The position numbers were made by a program, and so were the translations under genes. 64,000 nucleotides of DNA from Drosophila persimilis (lineage: Eukaryota > Arthropoda > Insecta > Diptera > Drosophilidae): the NCBI RefSeq assembly GCF_003286085.1, contig NW_020825288.1, positions 16,926,001-16,990,000 on the forward strand, in the 5' to 3' direction. Positions 37,801 to 53,200 of this stretch are shown piece by piece; within the stretch, counting starts at the first letter, position 1; every line of letters begins with the position of its first letter. The notes under the pieces are model-generated. The model made no database searches, was not told the DNA's origin, and was given only the letters and a program-made list of their open reading frames with translations.

Positions 37801-40800
37801 AGCTCCGCAAGCTCACGTCCATTGTGTCGCAGATCAACTTCATTCGCATGGACCTGCGCCAGCGGATAGAACTAATCAAAAGCTACAACCTATTCAACCT
37901 GGATGCGGAGACAATCGAGGATAAACACTCGACTGCGAACGTGGCCGTGAACTTCAGTCAATCGCGCAGCTCAATTGGATTGAAAACAGTACAGAGTCGC
38001 ATTTTTACCTCCAGCACTGGCGCCTCCGTCACCATGTACAAGGAGGATGAGGAGGACAATGAGAACCAGAAACAGGCGCAGTACTGCGGCGTGGAAGTGT
38101 ACCCGTGTGAGGGATACTTTGAGCTCTTGGAGACTTCACGCAATCGCAAGGCAGCGCAAATGAAGAAACTGTACGACTCGTTGGGACCTGTGCTTATCAA
38201 GCTGGAGAGCTTGGTTCTGGGCACATTCACGGGCAGATCGGAAAAAATGAGAACCTACTATGAATTTTGGGAGGAGGAGACATTCAAGTGTATTGTGGAG
38301 TAAGTATTCATTCGCTTTTTAGATTAATATGCAATTAAACTCCTTTATGTCCATGGACAGCATGACCTATCAGAATCTCAAGTGCTACATCAATCGCCTG
38401 CTCTCGGCTAGTCCCATGTTTGAGGTGAATGCCGTGCTGCTCATGTCGGAGATTGTCCTAGAACCATCTATCCAGGAGCTACAGAACATTATAATCACCG
38501 CATCCAAGGATTATCTGTCACGTCTGAAGATCTTCACCCGCTGGATGGCCGGAACCTGCATCACCTGTCCGCCGATTGAAACCGGTGCCCAGTGGAAATT
38601 CAATTACACATACTACGAGGACATTGTCCAGATGAATTCCGTAGTGGAGCTCGTCATAAATATTCACGATTTGGCTGGGAGAATTGCCTTCGAAGCCAAG
38701 GAATTTGTCACACAGTAAGTGACACGGAAAGTTCTTTCATACCAGTATATGTACATATGTGTGTGTGTGTGTATTTTTCCTTCGAAGATTCCGCAAGTAC
38801 TTCAATCTGTGGGCCTACGAGAAGAGTTTCATATGCCAGAAGTTTCTGATGCGACAAGTGACGCTTATCGAAATCGATGAGAAATTTACATTTTACTCGG
38901 CCATTGTTGAAACGATGGGCAGCATGAAGAAGTATCACGACGTGAAGTGTGTGCGCATAAATTTGCAACCATTGCTGCAGAGCATCACGCAGCATGCCCA
39001 GGAATGGTGCAACATACTGGGCGAGGAGCTATTGCTCCATGTCAACGAAAGCATGAGGGCAATGCGGAACGAAATCAAAGTGAGTACAGCCAGATGGCAG
39101 TCCCACAGCCTGATTGCCAAGTCAATTCCTTGCTCAAACCCTCTCCCTCCTCACTCCCATTGCATATCCTGTGGGGCTGTGCAGACTCTCAGCACGAACC
39201 TCAACAAGACCACACGCGAGCTGGAGGACTTTAAGCTGGTCATGCAAACAATCGCCACAATTCAATCGACGACGCTGACCAACGAGCAGAAGATACACGA
39301 AATGCAGGAGACATTCACGGTTCTCAGCGAGCATAAAATTACGGTAAGAATTCTCTGCCCGTGGATCTGATCTGATCCCAATCACAGCCAATGCAAAAAC
39401 CAGATTGAAACGAATTTCCATTGCATATTTTTTTTGGCGCTCTGCCCTCGATTGATTGTGATTCCTCCGCCCCAAACGCCAGCCAGCAACCACCAGGCTG
39501 GTGGCTCTTATCCAATCCCTCTAATAGCTCCACATCCACTCATCCCTCTCTGCTTTAATGAAAGTTGCTTAAGTTTGCTAACCATGGCGCTTATTTGTGT
39601 ATTCAAATGAGCAGTTTTACAGAGAAAATCCCCACGCAAAATCCTACTACGGACGGGGGTAGTCCCGGACTGCGACTGTTTCTATTTCTGTTTACATATG
39701 CATATTTGGCGGTGCTGGACGAGGACCATTTCGAAATGGCTTTCCGTTTTTGGCGGTTACATAAATGCAGCAGGACACAGCGATGGAGCGGAGACCATCA
39801 GCCAACGACCAGAGTCCCAGATTAGGAGCCAACCAACCAACCAACGAACCATCTCCGGCTGCCAGTGGCTATGCGTTTCTCTGTGCTGTGCTCCGCCGTA
39901 CTGTATGCCATTTTTCGGGATTCGTTTCGTTCATTTATTGATGGCATTTCGTGGCGGCGGCGACGTCGCTTAGCTTTCGGCCAGACAAAACGGAATTAAC
40001 TTGCATTTTATATAAATTAATGAATGAATGCACAGACCCACACACACACGGATACACACAGCCACTGCCACTGCCACAGACGCAGACGCAGACACATTGA
40101 ATGGCGTTGCAATCCGCTGCAAAGGCCAAATGAAAATTTATGCGGTGGCGGCCCTGAAAGCTATGCTATAGTTTTTTTTCCCCACTTTCCTTTTGCGTTT
40201 TGCGGTGGATGGGTGGGCGTACGGCCACGCCTCGATGGTCGTTAGTGAATTTCGGGCACTTTTCATGATTATTATTTGCACTCAGCGATAATTGAAGGAC
40301 ACTGGTTAATTTTCATGTGCGTTTCCTCCATTTCCCAATTGCAGTTCCCCTACGAGGACATGCTGATGGCCCACCACCTGGAGAAGCGATGGAAGCGACT
40401 GTTCCTCTCCGCGCTGTATCGTTCGGAGAAGCTGCAACCAATTAAACAAAAGTTCGCCGATATGACTTCCGTTGAAATAGACGTTTTCTGCGATGATGTA
40501 AGTTGTCAGGCGGCCCAGCCGCAGAGCAGAGTAAAGAGGAAAAGGAAGTCCTTAGGGCTGCAAATAGGATTAGGAGCGGGGGCGCTGGGCGCTGGGCGCA
40601 GGGCGCAGGGTGCTGTCGACTTTGCATTTCCGCTATTTGGCCTTTCGTTTTTTGTTCTCCAATTCTGTTTTGTTTCCTTCCCCCATTATTATTTCCTTTC
40701 AATGGCATTTTAATTGGATTTTTCCGCGCGCTCAACCATTATTGTCAATTGTTAGCGGCGGACTGCGTTGTCGTCAGCGTAAAATGAATTAACTTGAAGT

Positions 40801-43716
40801 GTTTATCATTTGAATTGAGGCGCAGATGACCAAGGATATTCTAGCTTCTATCTCTTTTGTGACTTTACGATGCACTAACCTGCGTTTTCTATCCATCGTT
40901 GACAGCTGGACGAATTCATCAAGGACTGGGACGAGAATGGCCCTGGGTCGGTGGGCGGAGAGCTGGAGCGCGGCGTACGCCTCATGGATCCCTATGGCCA
41001 GAAGATCAACGAGCGCGAGCTGCGACGCGAGGAGCTGGCCAATGCCGAGCGGCTCTTCGATATGCCGATGGTGGATTATCATGAATTTGGACGCGTGCAA
41101 ACGGAGTACGAGGGTCTTCAGCAGGTCAGAGATACTCCCTCAAAAGAAGCCCAACGATTAAATGATCCTTTGTACTTGCTTTATAGATCTACAAACTGTA
41201 TAGATCGCAGAAGGCTGCCCGCGAAGTCTGGGGCAAAACCCTATGGGCCGACCTGGATCCCACTGTTCTGACCGAGGGCGTTGAGAGCTATCTGAAAGAG
41301 TTCCGGAAATTGCCCAAACCGGTAAGCTCGGGCGACCTCCGGGCGGGGCTGGGGCGGTGCGGGAAAACTTTGCCAATTAAACAAAGTTTTTGACCTGCTT
41401 GGATTTTCATAAAATTACAGACGCCTCGAAACAACAGCAAAATACTTTTGAACTGTGAACTCATCCTCGTTCGCTCTTTCTCTCTCTCTGTCTGTGAATG
41501 GAAGGGCGGCTTGGGACAGTCGAACAGAATGAAAGATGAAAGAATGCCTCATCTCCTGCTGGGTATCAGCCGTTCGAGCATCTCCACTGCAGCCGTGGTC
41601 ACCTGAATTCCCCCCGGGCCACCCACACGCCTTGCAGCGACACAATTTTGCACCTAAACTGATTATGACAAATTGATTTATTTACTTCACTAACAAGTTT
41701 TTGAGGAATTTCAGCCCCCAAAAGTTTTGTGTGCAGCCAAAAAAGTTTCTCGTGCCGGGGACTCTCCGTGTCGCCTCGTCTAGGGGGGCAGGTGGCTCAG
41801 AGAGGATGGGCTCTGGTATGGCTAGAGGACTAGATTAGTATGGCAAATATTTCATTAGTCTGGTGGGATTAATATAAATAGCGAGCAGAGTGGAGTGTGG
41901 TGTGTGTGCACAAATTTGAATATAATCATTCGACATGCACATATTTTAATGCACAGTTTTATCGCGCATAATTTCGGCGGACAGGCACGCCATGGCAGAG
42001 CACTGCTGCAAAAGGGCTCTACATAATCAGGCGTTCTAAAATGTAAATCAATTTGTTCAATATTGGAAATAATTAAAATGCCAGCCGGGGGGCTCCACTG
42101 GTCCTATCCTGTCCTGGTCTGTCCAGTCCTGTCCTGTCCTGTGTGCGTTGTCCTTTCCTCGACTTGTTGACAGTCCCAGTGCGCTGCAGTTGCCGCTGCC
42201 ATTGGATTTATGTCCTCGCGTTGGTCGCGAGTGCTATGAATTTTGCATGTGCAAACAAACAGACAGCACTGTGCGCAAACAGAATGCGCTTTTTGGCTAA
42301 CAACAGCAGCAGCAACAGTAACACCAACAAGAAGAGCAGTGGGAGGAGTTAACCGAGAAACCAAAAACCACCGCACCCACAGGACGGACGCGCGTTCGTC
42401 ATAATTCAATGCGGGGCAACCACAGGCGGGGCAACCGCACTATTGTTTCAACTGATTTGGCATCACAGCTAACTAACCATCCTTTGGATCCGCCTTCTCT
42501 CTCCCTCTCCCCCTGCCTACAGATTCGTCTGCAGCCGGTGGGCCAGCAGGTGGAGCTGCACATGAAGCAGTTCAAGGGCACTGTTCCATTGATGGTCAGC
42601 CTCAAACATGAGGCACTGCGCGAGCGCCATTGGTTGCAGCTAATGGAGAAGACGGGTCAGTACTTCGACATGTCGCCGACGCGCTTCACGCTGGAAAATA
42701 TGTTTGCCATGCAGCTGCACAAGTACCAGGAAATCGCCGAACAGATCCTCACCAATGCCATCAAGGAGTTGCAGATTGAGCGCGGAGTACGCGCCGTCGA
42801 GGATACCTGGGCGGTGATGAGCTTCAAGATACTCAAGCACTACAAGGGCATGGAGGATCGAGGCTGGGTGTTGGGACCAGTGGATGAGATTAGCCAGGTG
42901 CTGGAGGACAACGGCATGAATTTGCAGTCCATGGGGGCGAGTCAGTAAGTAAAATGAAATTAGTTTATTCAGATCTGAGTTACATTTCCCCCCCATTCGA
43001 TAAACACAGATTCATTGGCCCCTTTCTGGAGACGGTTAACAAGTGGGAACGCACTCTTGCTCTGGTCTCGGAGATCATCGACGAGTGGCTGGTGGTGCAG
43101 CGCAAGTGGCTATATCTCGAGGGCATATTCATTGGCGGCGACATTCGCACACAGCTGCCGGAGGAGGCCAAGAAATTTGATGACATTGACAAGTCCTATC
43201 GAAGGGTGAGAGTCTGGAGTCCCGAGTCTCGGAGTCCTCCTTCATTGCCGAACTTGTGTTTGCTTGTTCTGGTTATTTGGTTATTGGGTTATTTGGTTGT
43301 TTGCTTTCGACCGGGAGGCCAGGGGCATGCCACCAGGCATACTTAGTATCTGCTACAATTTATTTGAGTTGATTTAATGTGTGCCGACAATATGGCGACT
43401 CCTTACTTAACGGTAAACATAATACGCATGCAAACGACTGCTTTCTATAGACACACACACATACAATAACATGCTCCTCAGAGAACACAAACACACACAA
43501 ATTACACATACGCCTCGTCGGCCCAGTACGGATCCAGGGAGAGTCCTTATGTCTACAAATGCCAAGCACTTTCACCTTCCCACTCACTACTACTGCTTCA
43601 TTTGCTGCTACCTACCAATACCAATACCAATACCAACGCCAATAGCCATGAAATCTGCTTTTGTATGGACACAGCCGTAGTATCTGTGTGTGTGGGTTCG
43701 GATGGATGGATGGATT

Positions 43717-43747
<31 letters not shown>

Positions 43748-46700
43748 TTGGCGCTTAACTTCACTTAACCTTGCCAGCCGCCACTTGCTCTCTCCGGTTT
43801 GCTTTACGTTTCATTTGTAACATTTGCCGCCATATTTGATGCCATTTGTGAAATGATTTATTATTTTGATTTGCTCTCCACATTCGTGTTAAGTTCATAC
43901 ACTCACAATCAGATGAATCTACTAAAAAAATCATTCATTTAGACTCAGATTAAGAGTACAACTAATGCAGTTTATAATCGATTCATGATTTTTGAGGCTA
44001 ACACTTACTCTTTACGTATTATACATATATATCTTGCCAAGAGGTAGAGCATCTTTTGGCCTGCCTTCCTTCCTTAAATGTTGGTTTGCTCTCTAATATG
44101 TTTGATTGTATTTCGGTTTTGGTCGTTGCGCTCATTGCCTTTCATAATAATTTACTGCCCTAACTGGCGTTACCATTGGCGGCCGCTTCACTTCAGTTCT
44201 CTCCTCTACTTTCCTCCTGTACTTTACTTCCTTTTCCATTGCAGATCATGGTCGATTGTGCCAAAAATCCGTTAGTGGTGCCATTCTGTACAATACCCGG
44301 ACGCTTAGTGGATATACAAGGCTTGGGCATTGGCTTGGAAAATTGTCAGAAGTCGTTAAACGAATATTTGGACTCGAAGCGTCGCATTTTTCCGCGTTTC
44401 TATTTCATATCCACCGATGAGCTGCTCTCCATTTTGGGCAGCAGTGAGCCATCTGCAGTGCAGAACCACATCATTAAGGTGGGTACAAAAGTGGGGTCTC
44501 GAGCTTCAAGTTGCTCTGTGGGTGGGGATCTCCTCCTGTGGGCGTGGAGGTGGGCGTGGGCGTTTGGGCTATGAAGTGGGGGCTTGGTTCGGTTTTCTGG
44601 TGACAACAACAGATTTGCCAAACTGCCAGTGACATTATTTTTATGTACGACTGGGCGTGTGTGCATGTATATGAGCAAGAGTCTTGCCATAAAAGTTAAT
44701 GTCACTGTTTATTCGTTCTGGCCAATGTCCATGGCGGAAATTACGCCAATTTCTGCAACACATGCATGGCACGGAAACCAGTAGTAACCAGAACCAGAAC
44801 CAGAACCGAACCCACTTCCATCCAGACGTCCCTTGAGCCGTGGTAAATTTTTATGAATTTATTTGGCTTATAAATAAAAAGTATTCCTTTCTTTTTTTCG
44901 CTTTTTCCTCTGCATTGATTTTGCAATTTTCATTTTACCCTCGCCAACCCGCTTCACAGATGTACGATAATATCAAGTCTCTGCGTCTGGTCAAGGAGGG
45001 CAGCCTGACGATTGTTACCGCCATGATATCCAGCGAGGGAGAGGTCATGGAGTTCCGTCACATTGGTAGGTACAGCATTGTAATGGTTGAAATGGAGCTC
45101 CTTCCAGTTCCGTTCTGTTCCATTCCGATCCGATCCGATCCAGAGCCAAGAGCTTGCCACAATCCAACATTCAACGCAGTACGCACTGATTGCCAATTTT
45201 AAAATTGAACTTTTTTATGGCATTATTGTATTGTCTGGCAGTGGCTGCTGCGACTGGCTGTTTGGCCAATTTCTTTTAATTAATTTGAAGCCAGTCCGCA
45301 GTTGGCATTCGCCATTCGGCATCAGCATGGGTCCATGGGTCCATGGGTCCCGTCCCTCCCGGAGATGATTGCTTCTTTCTGTTCGCGCTGTACAACAGCA
45401 ATTTTATCGCTGTTGTATACACACTTATTGATATTGGCAACTGGGGTTTATTTATGCGGTTATTGTTTTTGTCTTCTCGCCAGCGAGGGCCCAGGGTCGT
45501 GTCGAATACTGGATGAACGATGTGCTGGATGAAATGCGTCGCTCGAATCGCTTCATAAGCAAGACGGCCATCTACGACTTTGGCACAGATCTGGTAATTG
45601 CAAGGTAAGTGAGAGTTCGTCCGAACGTCAGCTGGGCGGCATAAAACATATTTTATGCCTCCTGCTTCACATCCTCGACACTCACATCCTTCCTCTGCTG
45701 AAACAATAAGTGAGACAATCGGCCGGAGGGGGCGACGAACAAACAGACAGACAGAGACTTCAGCAGCCAATTCCTTTTATGGCCAGTGATTTACATTGCA
45801 CGGAGAGAGAGAGATGTGGACCGGGGCTCCACCTCCCACTCTCGCACTCGGACTGTATAATTTTGTCATTTCGCGCGATTTATTATTTTGTTTAAGCCGC
45901 GACGGCGCATGGCTGAGCATATTTATGGCCAATTGTTTTAAATTGACAGTCATTGGGCACTTTCGATTTCTATAGACCCGAGTGGCTAATGAACTACCAG
46001 GGAATGGTGGGTCTCGCAGCCAGTCAAGTGTGGTGGACCGCCGAGGTGGAGGAGGCCTTCGATCAGGCCCAGAACCATGGCAACATGCGTGCCATGAAGG
46101 ATTTCCTCAGCAAGAACAACTACCAGATCGAGGAGCTCGTCCTCAAGGTGCGCTCCAATCTGTCGCGCAACGATCGCCTGAAGTTCAAGGCCCAGTGCAC
46201 GGTCGATGTCCATGCCCGCGACATCATCGATAGCTTTGTGCGCGACAATGTCCTGGATGCCAGCGAATTCAGTTGGGAGAGCCAGCTGCGCTTCTACTGG
46301 GTGAAGTTCTACGACAATCTGCACGTCTTCCAGTGCTCAGGCAGCTTCGATTACGGCTACGAGTACATGGGTCTCAATGGACGCCTGGTGATTACCCCCC
46401 TGACGGATCGCATCTACCTGACCATCACCCAGGCCCTGCTCATGAATCTGGGCGGAGCGCCGGCCGGCCCAGCGGGTACAGGCAAAACGGAAACCGTCAA
46501 GGACTTGGCCAAGGCCATGGGTCTGCTCTGTGTGGTCACCAATTGCGGCGAGGGCATGGACTATCGTGCTGTGGGCACCATTCTTTCTGGTCTCGTCCAG
46601 TGCGGTGCCTGGGGCTGTTTCGATGAGTTTAACCGGATAGACATCTCCGTCCTTAGTGTGATATCAACGCAACTGCAGACGATACGCAATGGTTTGATAC

Positions 46701-49700
46701 GGAAACTGGAACGATTTGTGGTATGTAGTGCAAATGATTCATTCTACTTTTATTAAATATTGAATTCCTTTCAGTTTGAAGGAGTTGAGATCAAGTTGGA
46801 TCCCAAATGCGGTGTATTCGTCACCATGAATCCTGGCTATGCCGGACGCACAGAGCTGCCTGAATCGGTGAAGGCTCTGTTCCGCCCCGTGACCTGCATC
46901 AAGCCGGATCTTGAGCTAATTTGCCTGATCTCTCTCTTCTCCGATGGCTTCCTTACGGCCAAAGTGCTGGCCAAGAAGATGACGGTGCTGTATGCCCTCG
47001 CTCAGGAGCAGCTCTCGAAGCAATGCCACTACGATTGGGGTCTGCGTTCCCTCAACTCTGTGCTGCGTATGGCGGGAGTGATGAAGCGACAGTCGGAGGA
47101 TCTGCCTGAGGCCGTCGTTCTGATGCGAGTGCTGCGCGATATGAACTATCCAAAGTTCATATTTGAGGATGTGCCGCTGTTCCTGGGACTCATCAAGGAC
47201 TTGTTCCCCGGCATCGACTGCCCACGCGTCGGGTATCCCGACTTCAATTCCGCTGTGCGTCATGTCCTGGTCAACGATGGTTACATTTTGCTGGCCGATC
47301 AGGTGCGTCCGCCAATCGTCGGCTAGTTTCTGCCCTGTCATTACAGTGTTGACAGTAAACACAAACTGGAGACTGGAGGTTGGCCTTTCCTGGACCTGGA
47401 CCTGGACCTGAACTGCTCCCGGACATGACAGTGTCCTTGTCAGTGTCCTCCTCCTGTCCTGGCACTTTGACACTTTGTAAATTGCGCCATGTCGCATAAT
47501 CGCAAATGAAGGAAATGTTACAAAGCATTTTGCAGGACAGGGACCAGGCCAGGCCAGGGCAGGGCAGAGCGGGACAGAGCAGGAAAGCCCACATCCAATT
47601 TCAACTTTGCTCTGGCTCTCTCCTACTCTCCTACTCTCCAGCTCTCCTTTCTTGCTGCTGACAATTTTCACTAATACAATTTTCCATTTCTTTGGTCCTC
47701 CCACTCCTCGCCCACCCTTCCCAATGCTCATCTCCATCTCCTACTGGGTTTTTGTGCCACTTTCATCAAACAAAATGTTGCACAAATGTCGCACAAAACC
47801 ACCCCGCACTGGACACCCTGCACGCCATGGACATCGCCGGATATGGACAACTGCTGGACATGTGATGTCGTCGACTCCCTGATGCTGCTGCCGTACCTGG
47901 TGTCCGCTCCTGTCCGCCTCCGGCAACATCATTTATGACAACTAAATCCCAACAACGGCAACGCCTTCGGATTTGCTTTGCTTTGCTTTGCCCCACCTCT
48001 CGCTCGCTGCACGTCTCCACGGGTTGTATGGAAGGACAGGAGGACAAAGTGGTGCAAATGTACGAGACCATGATGACCCGGCACTCGACCATGATTGTGG
48101 GCCCAACAGGTGGCGGTAAAACTGTCGTCATAAATGCTCTGGTCAAAGCGCAAACCCACATGGGCCTGCCCACCAAGTGCATTGTGCTTAACCCGAAGGT
48201 AAGTGCGGACGTACTGGACCCTACTTTTGTACTCCGCCCGCCCCACCCCACACACGGCAGGCAACACTCTCGCAAATTGCTCGACGGAAGGTCCTGCTCT
48301 GTATTTTTTCGGTCCGTTTTCTTGTCGTCTGCCTTTATGACCACCGGGGATAGGTCCTTAGGACCGTCCTGCACTTTCCCTTTGTTTTACGTATTTTGCT
48401 TTGTCCAATCTGGACTTAAGTGCTTGTGAAATTGTTCAATTGAATGTGCTATAATTAGTTGCCCAATAGATACACAGATAGAGGTATCTCCTCTAGATAT
48501 CTCTCTCTCTCTTTCTCTAGAGCTCAAATAAACCAAATATTTGTGTTGATGATTTATTTCTTTAGCACACATCTGTTTATGTACATGTGCAAAAACATAT
48601 CCCTTTAAATAAGTATCATTGGGCCATATGTGAAAATGTTTTTCTTACCGCTGCTCCCAGTTGCTGTTATATAATACCTTTTTTTATACCGCAGGCCTGT
48701 TCGGTTATTGAATTATACGGCTATTTGGATATGGAAACGAGAGATTGGATTGATGGATTGTTTTCAAATATATTCCGTGAAATGAATAAGCCCATCGAGC
48801 GTGAGGTATGTATGTGGTTGAAGCTGTGGTTAAGAGGGGGGAGTGAAAACACCTGCCCAGGTGGCAGACAACGCCAGACAGAGTGGCGTCGTCGTCGTCG
48901 TCGTCGTCGACGTCGTCGTTCCCAGGTGAATTTGAAGTGCAGCATCAGCGAATCTTTTTCGCACAACGCTCAATGTCAGTTCAGATTCAGTTCGAGGCTC
49001 AAATGCAGGCTGAGGGTTAGGTTAGATGCTCTCGATGGCGGTGTGCAGTACATCATTCATGCGGAAATCGCGTTCATACAGTAATAAGCTGCGATTGCAC
49101 AACCACCAACCACCAGTCAGCAGTCCAGGGTCCTATCCTATCCATTCGCCTCTGCAAAGTAATCTTTCGCTTTGGCATTGGGATGGATGAGGCTGGTGGA
49201 TGGTGGGAATGGGGACACCGTCAACGACGACGACGACACCAGTGACAGGCATTGTATAACACACTTAGGCTAATGCAACCCAACACCATCTACCATCTAC
49301 CACCTACCACCCACCAACAGGAGCGACGCTATGCCTGCTTCGATGGCGACGTCGATGCACTGTGGATCGAGAACATGAACTCCGTGATGGATGACAACAA
49401 GCTTCTGACTCTGGCCAACGGAGAGCGCATCCGCCTCGAGAACTACTGTGCCCTGCTCTTCGAGGTGGGCAACCTGTCGTACGCCTCTCCGGCTACGGTG
49501 TCGCGTGCCGGAATGGTCTACGTGGATCCCAAGAATCTGCGCTACAATCCGTTCTGGCAGCGTTGGGTGCTCACCCGACCGGAGCCACAGCGCGAGATGC
49601 TCAACGATTTCTTCGAGAAGATCATCGTCCAGGCTATAGCCTTTATACTGGAGGGATTGGATGGCACCACGCAGGGGAATCCCCTGAAGATGGTCATAAT

Positions 49701-50164
49701 GCAGACGGACCTCAATATGGTCACACAGTTCTGCAACATATACGATGCAATGCTGCCCGTGTATGGCCCGGGCGACAACAAGAACTACGATGAGCCCGTG
49801 CTGAAAGTGTACAATGTGGACACCTTGGAGTGCTGTTTCCTGCAGGGTGTCTATGGGTCCATGGGCGCCTGTCTGCTGGAGAAGCATCAAATTGTGTTTG
49901 ACGAGTTCATGAAGCGTATTTCAGGCTTTCCCCTGTTCCAGGATACGCCGGAAAATCCGGCCAGCGGCGGACAGTTCCCACAGAGCAAGCCCACACTCTA
50001 TGATTACTTCTGGGACATCGCGGAGAACTGCTGGAAGGCATGGGAGTGGATTGTGAAGCCCTATACCCACGACCCGTCGGTGAAGTTTAGTGAGATTCTT
50101 GTGCCCACGGTGGATAACACGCGCACCAATCGACTGCTGGCGCTCATGAGTGAGGTGAGCTCTA

Positions 50165-50202
<38 letters not shown>

Positions 50203-53200
50203 TGGAAAACCCATTAAAGTGGCTTTGACTCTGTGCCACCTTAATAATGTTTGTATCTCTCCTTCCTGTACGCGTACGCGCGGCGCTCTCCTTTTTCCCG
50301 CAGATCAAACGACCCGTTTTGCTTGTCGGCGAGGCGGGCACATCAAAGACGGCCACCATCATGCAATATTTGCGCAATCTCAATTCGAATGTCAACGTAA
50401 TTGAAAAATCTCTCCCACAAACGTCAAATCCAACGCTAACATGCTCCCCTTCTGTCACTCCTCCACTCCCACTTCCATGCCCATTCCCTGCTTCATCTCT
50501 TTTCAGATCATACTCAATATTAATTTTTCATCGAGAACCTCATCGTTGGATGTGCAACGCACATTGGAGGCAGCTGTTGAGAAACGCACCAAGGATACGT
50601 ATGGGCCACCGATGGGCAAGAAAATTGCCTGCTTTATTGATGACATGAACATGCCGCAGGTGGATGAGTGAGTACAGAGGCAGGAGGCATATAGACGAGA
50701 CGATAGAATGACAGAAACACTCCATACTTGCCTTTTTCCTTCTCTTAACTTCCTTTTACCTTCTCAGCTATGGCACCCAGCAGCCTATTGCCTTGCTTAA
50801 GCTCTTCTTTGAGCGTGGTGGCATGTATGACCGCGACAAAGATCTCCTTTGGAAGAAATTTAAGGACATGACCTTCTACGCGGCCATGGGAACGGCCGGC
50901 GGTGGCCGCAATGAGGTGGATCCTCGCTTCATCAGCATGTTCTCCACCTACAACATTGTGTTCCCCAACGACGAGTCGCTCATACAGATCTACTCATCCA
51001 TCTTCAAGGGCCACTTGGACTTCATTAAATTCCCCGATCGATTTATGATGATTGCCGACATAATTGTCGTTATGACACTAAAGTTATTCAAGGTGGGTTC
51101 TTGGTTCTTGGCTTTATTGCAAGAGTATAATAATATTATACAGGAGCTATATTCATATTATGTGACACCTTGACTTCATTCAGTCGAAACTCTGTAGAAA
51201 GAAATCAATTCCATTCTCGAAAATGCTTTAAAGCCTCTCACAAATTTTATGAAATTCGATTTACATATGCAAATAACGACAATTTTTCATAATCTGCTTT
51301 GCTTTCCCTTTCCCCTTTCCCTTGCCACCCATCCGTCTCTCCGTTTGCTATACAATGGAAATGGAAATTATTCAATGGTCTGTAATGCACTACGTAGTCG
51401 AGCTACGAAGCGGCGTCATCGTCGTAGTCGTCGCTCTAGTCCTCTCCATCGTCCTTGTTCTCAATCTCCTAGTTGCTCCATTGGTTTTTCGAGTGCAGCT
51501 CAGTGCCGGAGCCATGCTATAGCTCTGCTGGTCCCCCGTTCTCCACCACTCCACAATGGTCACCCGCCTCGACTGCTGCCTAGTTGACTGTGTCTGTTTC
51601 TCTGTCCCTGTCCCTGTCCCTGTCCCTATGCCTCTGTATGAGTTAGAGTGTATGCCTCCTACCTCCTATCTCTTTCGGAATATCTCGGCCGGAGCAAAAT
51701 TTGATTATGTTCAAGTATTGAACTGAAGATGGCTCTTTTCACAGCGGTGGGCGTGGCAAAAGTGGGGCAAGAGGCATTAGTTTATGGTCCTTTTAACAAT
51801 TGTTGACACTAAAATATTATCGCATTTCATTGCGTACAGATAAAAATGCATTTGTCGCCACAATTGCCACAAGAAGCATCCCATCCCATCCTCTTCTCTC
51901 TTTTCCCAAAAAATATATAGAAAAAATGATTTACTCACACCTGCAGCTAGAGTCCGACCCGGAACAAGCACCCCATCCCCCATGGCCCATTCCTTCCTCT
52001 GCTCCTTCCTGCCACCCGAGTTCGTATGTCTTCTTTACACACTCGACGCGCGCCGGGGCAGGGATATTAATGCGCCACGAAATGGAGTGAAATGAATTAT
52101 TTGAATAGAATTGCCGTTACTCAGACCCAATGCTGCCACAGCTACTGCTCGGTGGTGCTTCTGGTGCTGTTGCTGCTGCTGCTGTGGCAGGGCTGCAACT
52201 CGATAATGGCTGTAAATTCAGCAACTTGGCAATGTCCCCTCGGGCTTGTAGGAAGCCCATTTTGAATGCATATTGCTGGTCGAGATAAAATTGATTTGTG
52301 TAGCGTTGCCCCATCCTCCCTCCGTTCCAGCTCTTGCGAAGGGAAGGGGAAGGAGAAGGGGTTCTAGTTTCGTGCCACTCGGTGGCTGTCCATTGTGTGT
52401 GCAGTGGCCCGCTGCTTAATGCTAATTGTCGCCTCTGGGTGCTTCCGATTCTCCTCTGTCTCTCCCACAGATGGTAATTGTGGACCTGCCGCCAACGCCC
52501 TCAAAGTTCCACTACATCTTCAATCTGAAGGATCTGTCGCGCATCTTTGCGGGTCTGCTGCTGATCGAGCCGACATGTTTCAAGAATCTGAGAGAGTTCA
52601 TCAGGGTCTGGCGCAACGAGTTTACGCGGATAATATGCGATCGACTGATTGCGGATCCCGTACGTAAATCTTGTGCATGGGTAACCAGCATGAACTTATT
52701 CATTCCCCCTTCTCTAATCCTAGGACATCAATGGTGTTCGCCGTAATCTGGCCAACGAAGTGGAAGAGCGTTTTCCGCCCGAGTTCGAGGAGGCGCATGG
52801 ATTCATTGATACGACCACCGCTGAGGCAGAGGCCCAAGCCCGTCTGCTGTATGAGGCCTATGCGGATGATGCCGCCGCTGCCGAAGAGGAGGGCGAAGAG
52901 GAGGAGGAGGAAGAAGGCCCTCAGGTGATAATGTCGCTCAAGGACTATGTCCTGCGAGATCCCATACTATTTGGCGATTTCCGTAACTTCACCAACGAAG
53001 CGGAGGCGCGTCTCTATGAGGATCTCCTCGACTACGATTCGGTGTGGTCGCTGTTCATTGAGATTCTAGAGGAATACTGCGAACGCAAGCAGAAGATGAC
53101 CCTCGTCCTGTTCGAGGACTGTGTGGAGCATCTGACCCGAGTGCATCGCACGCTGCGCATGAATCGCGGTCATGTTTTGCTCATCGGCGTCGGTGGCTGT

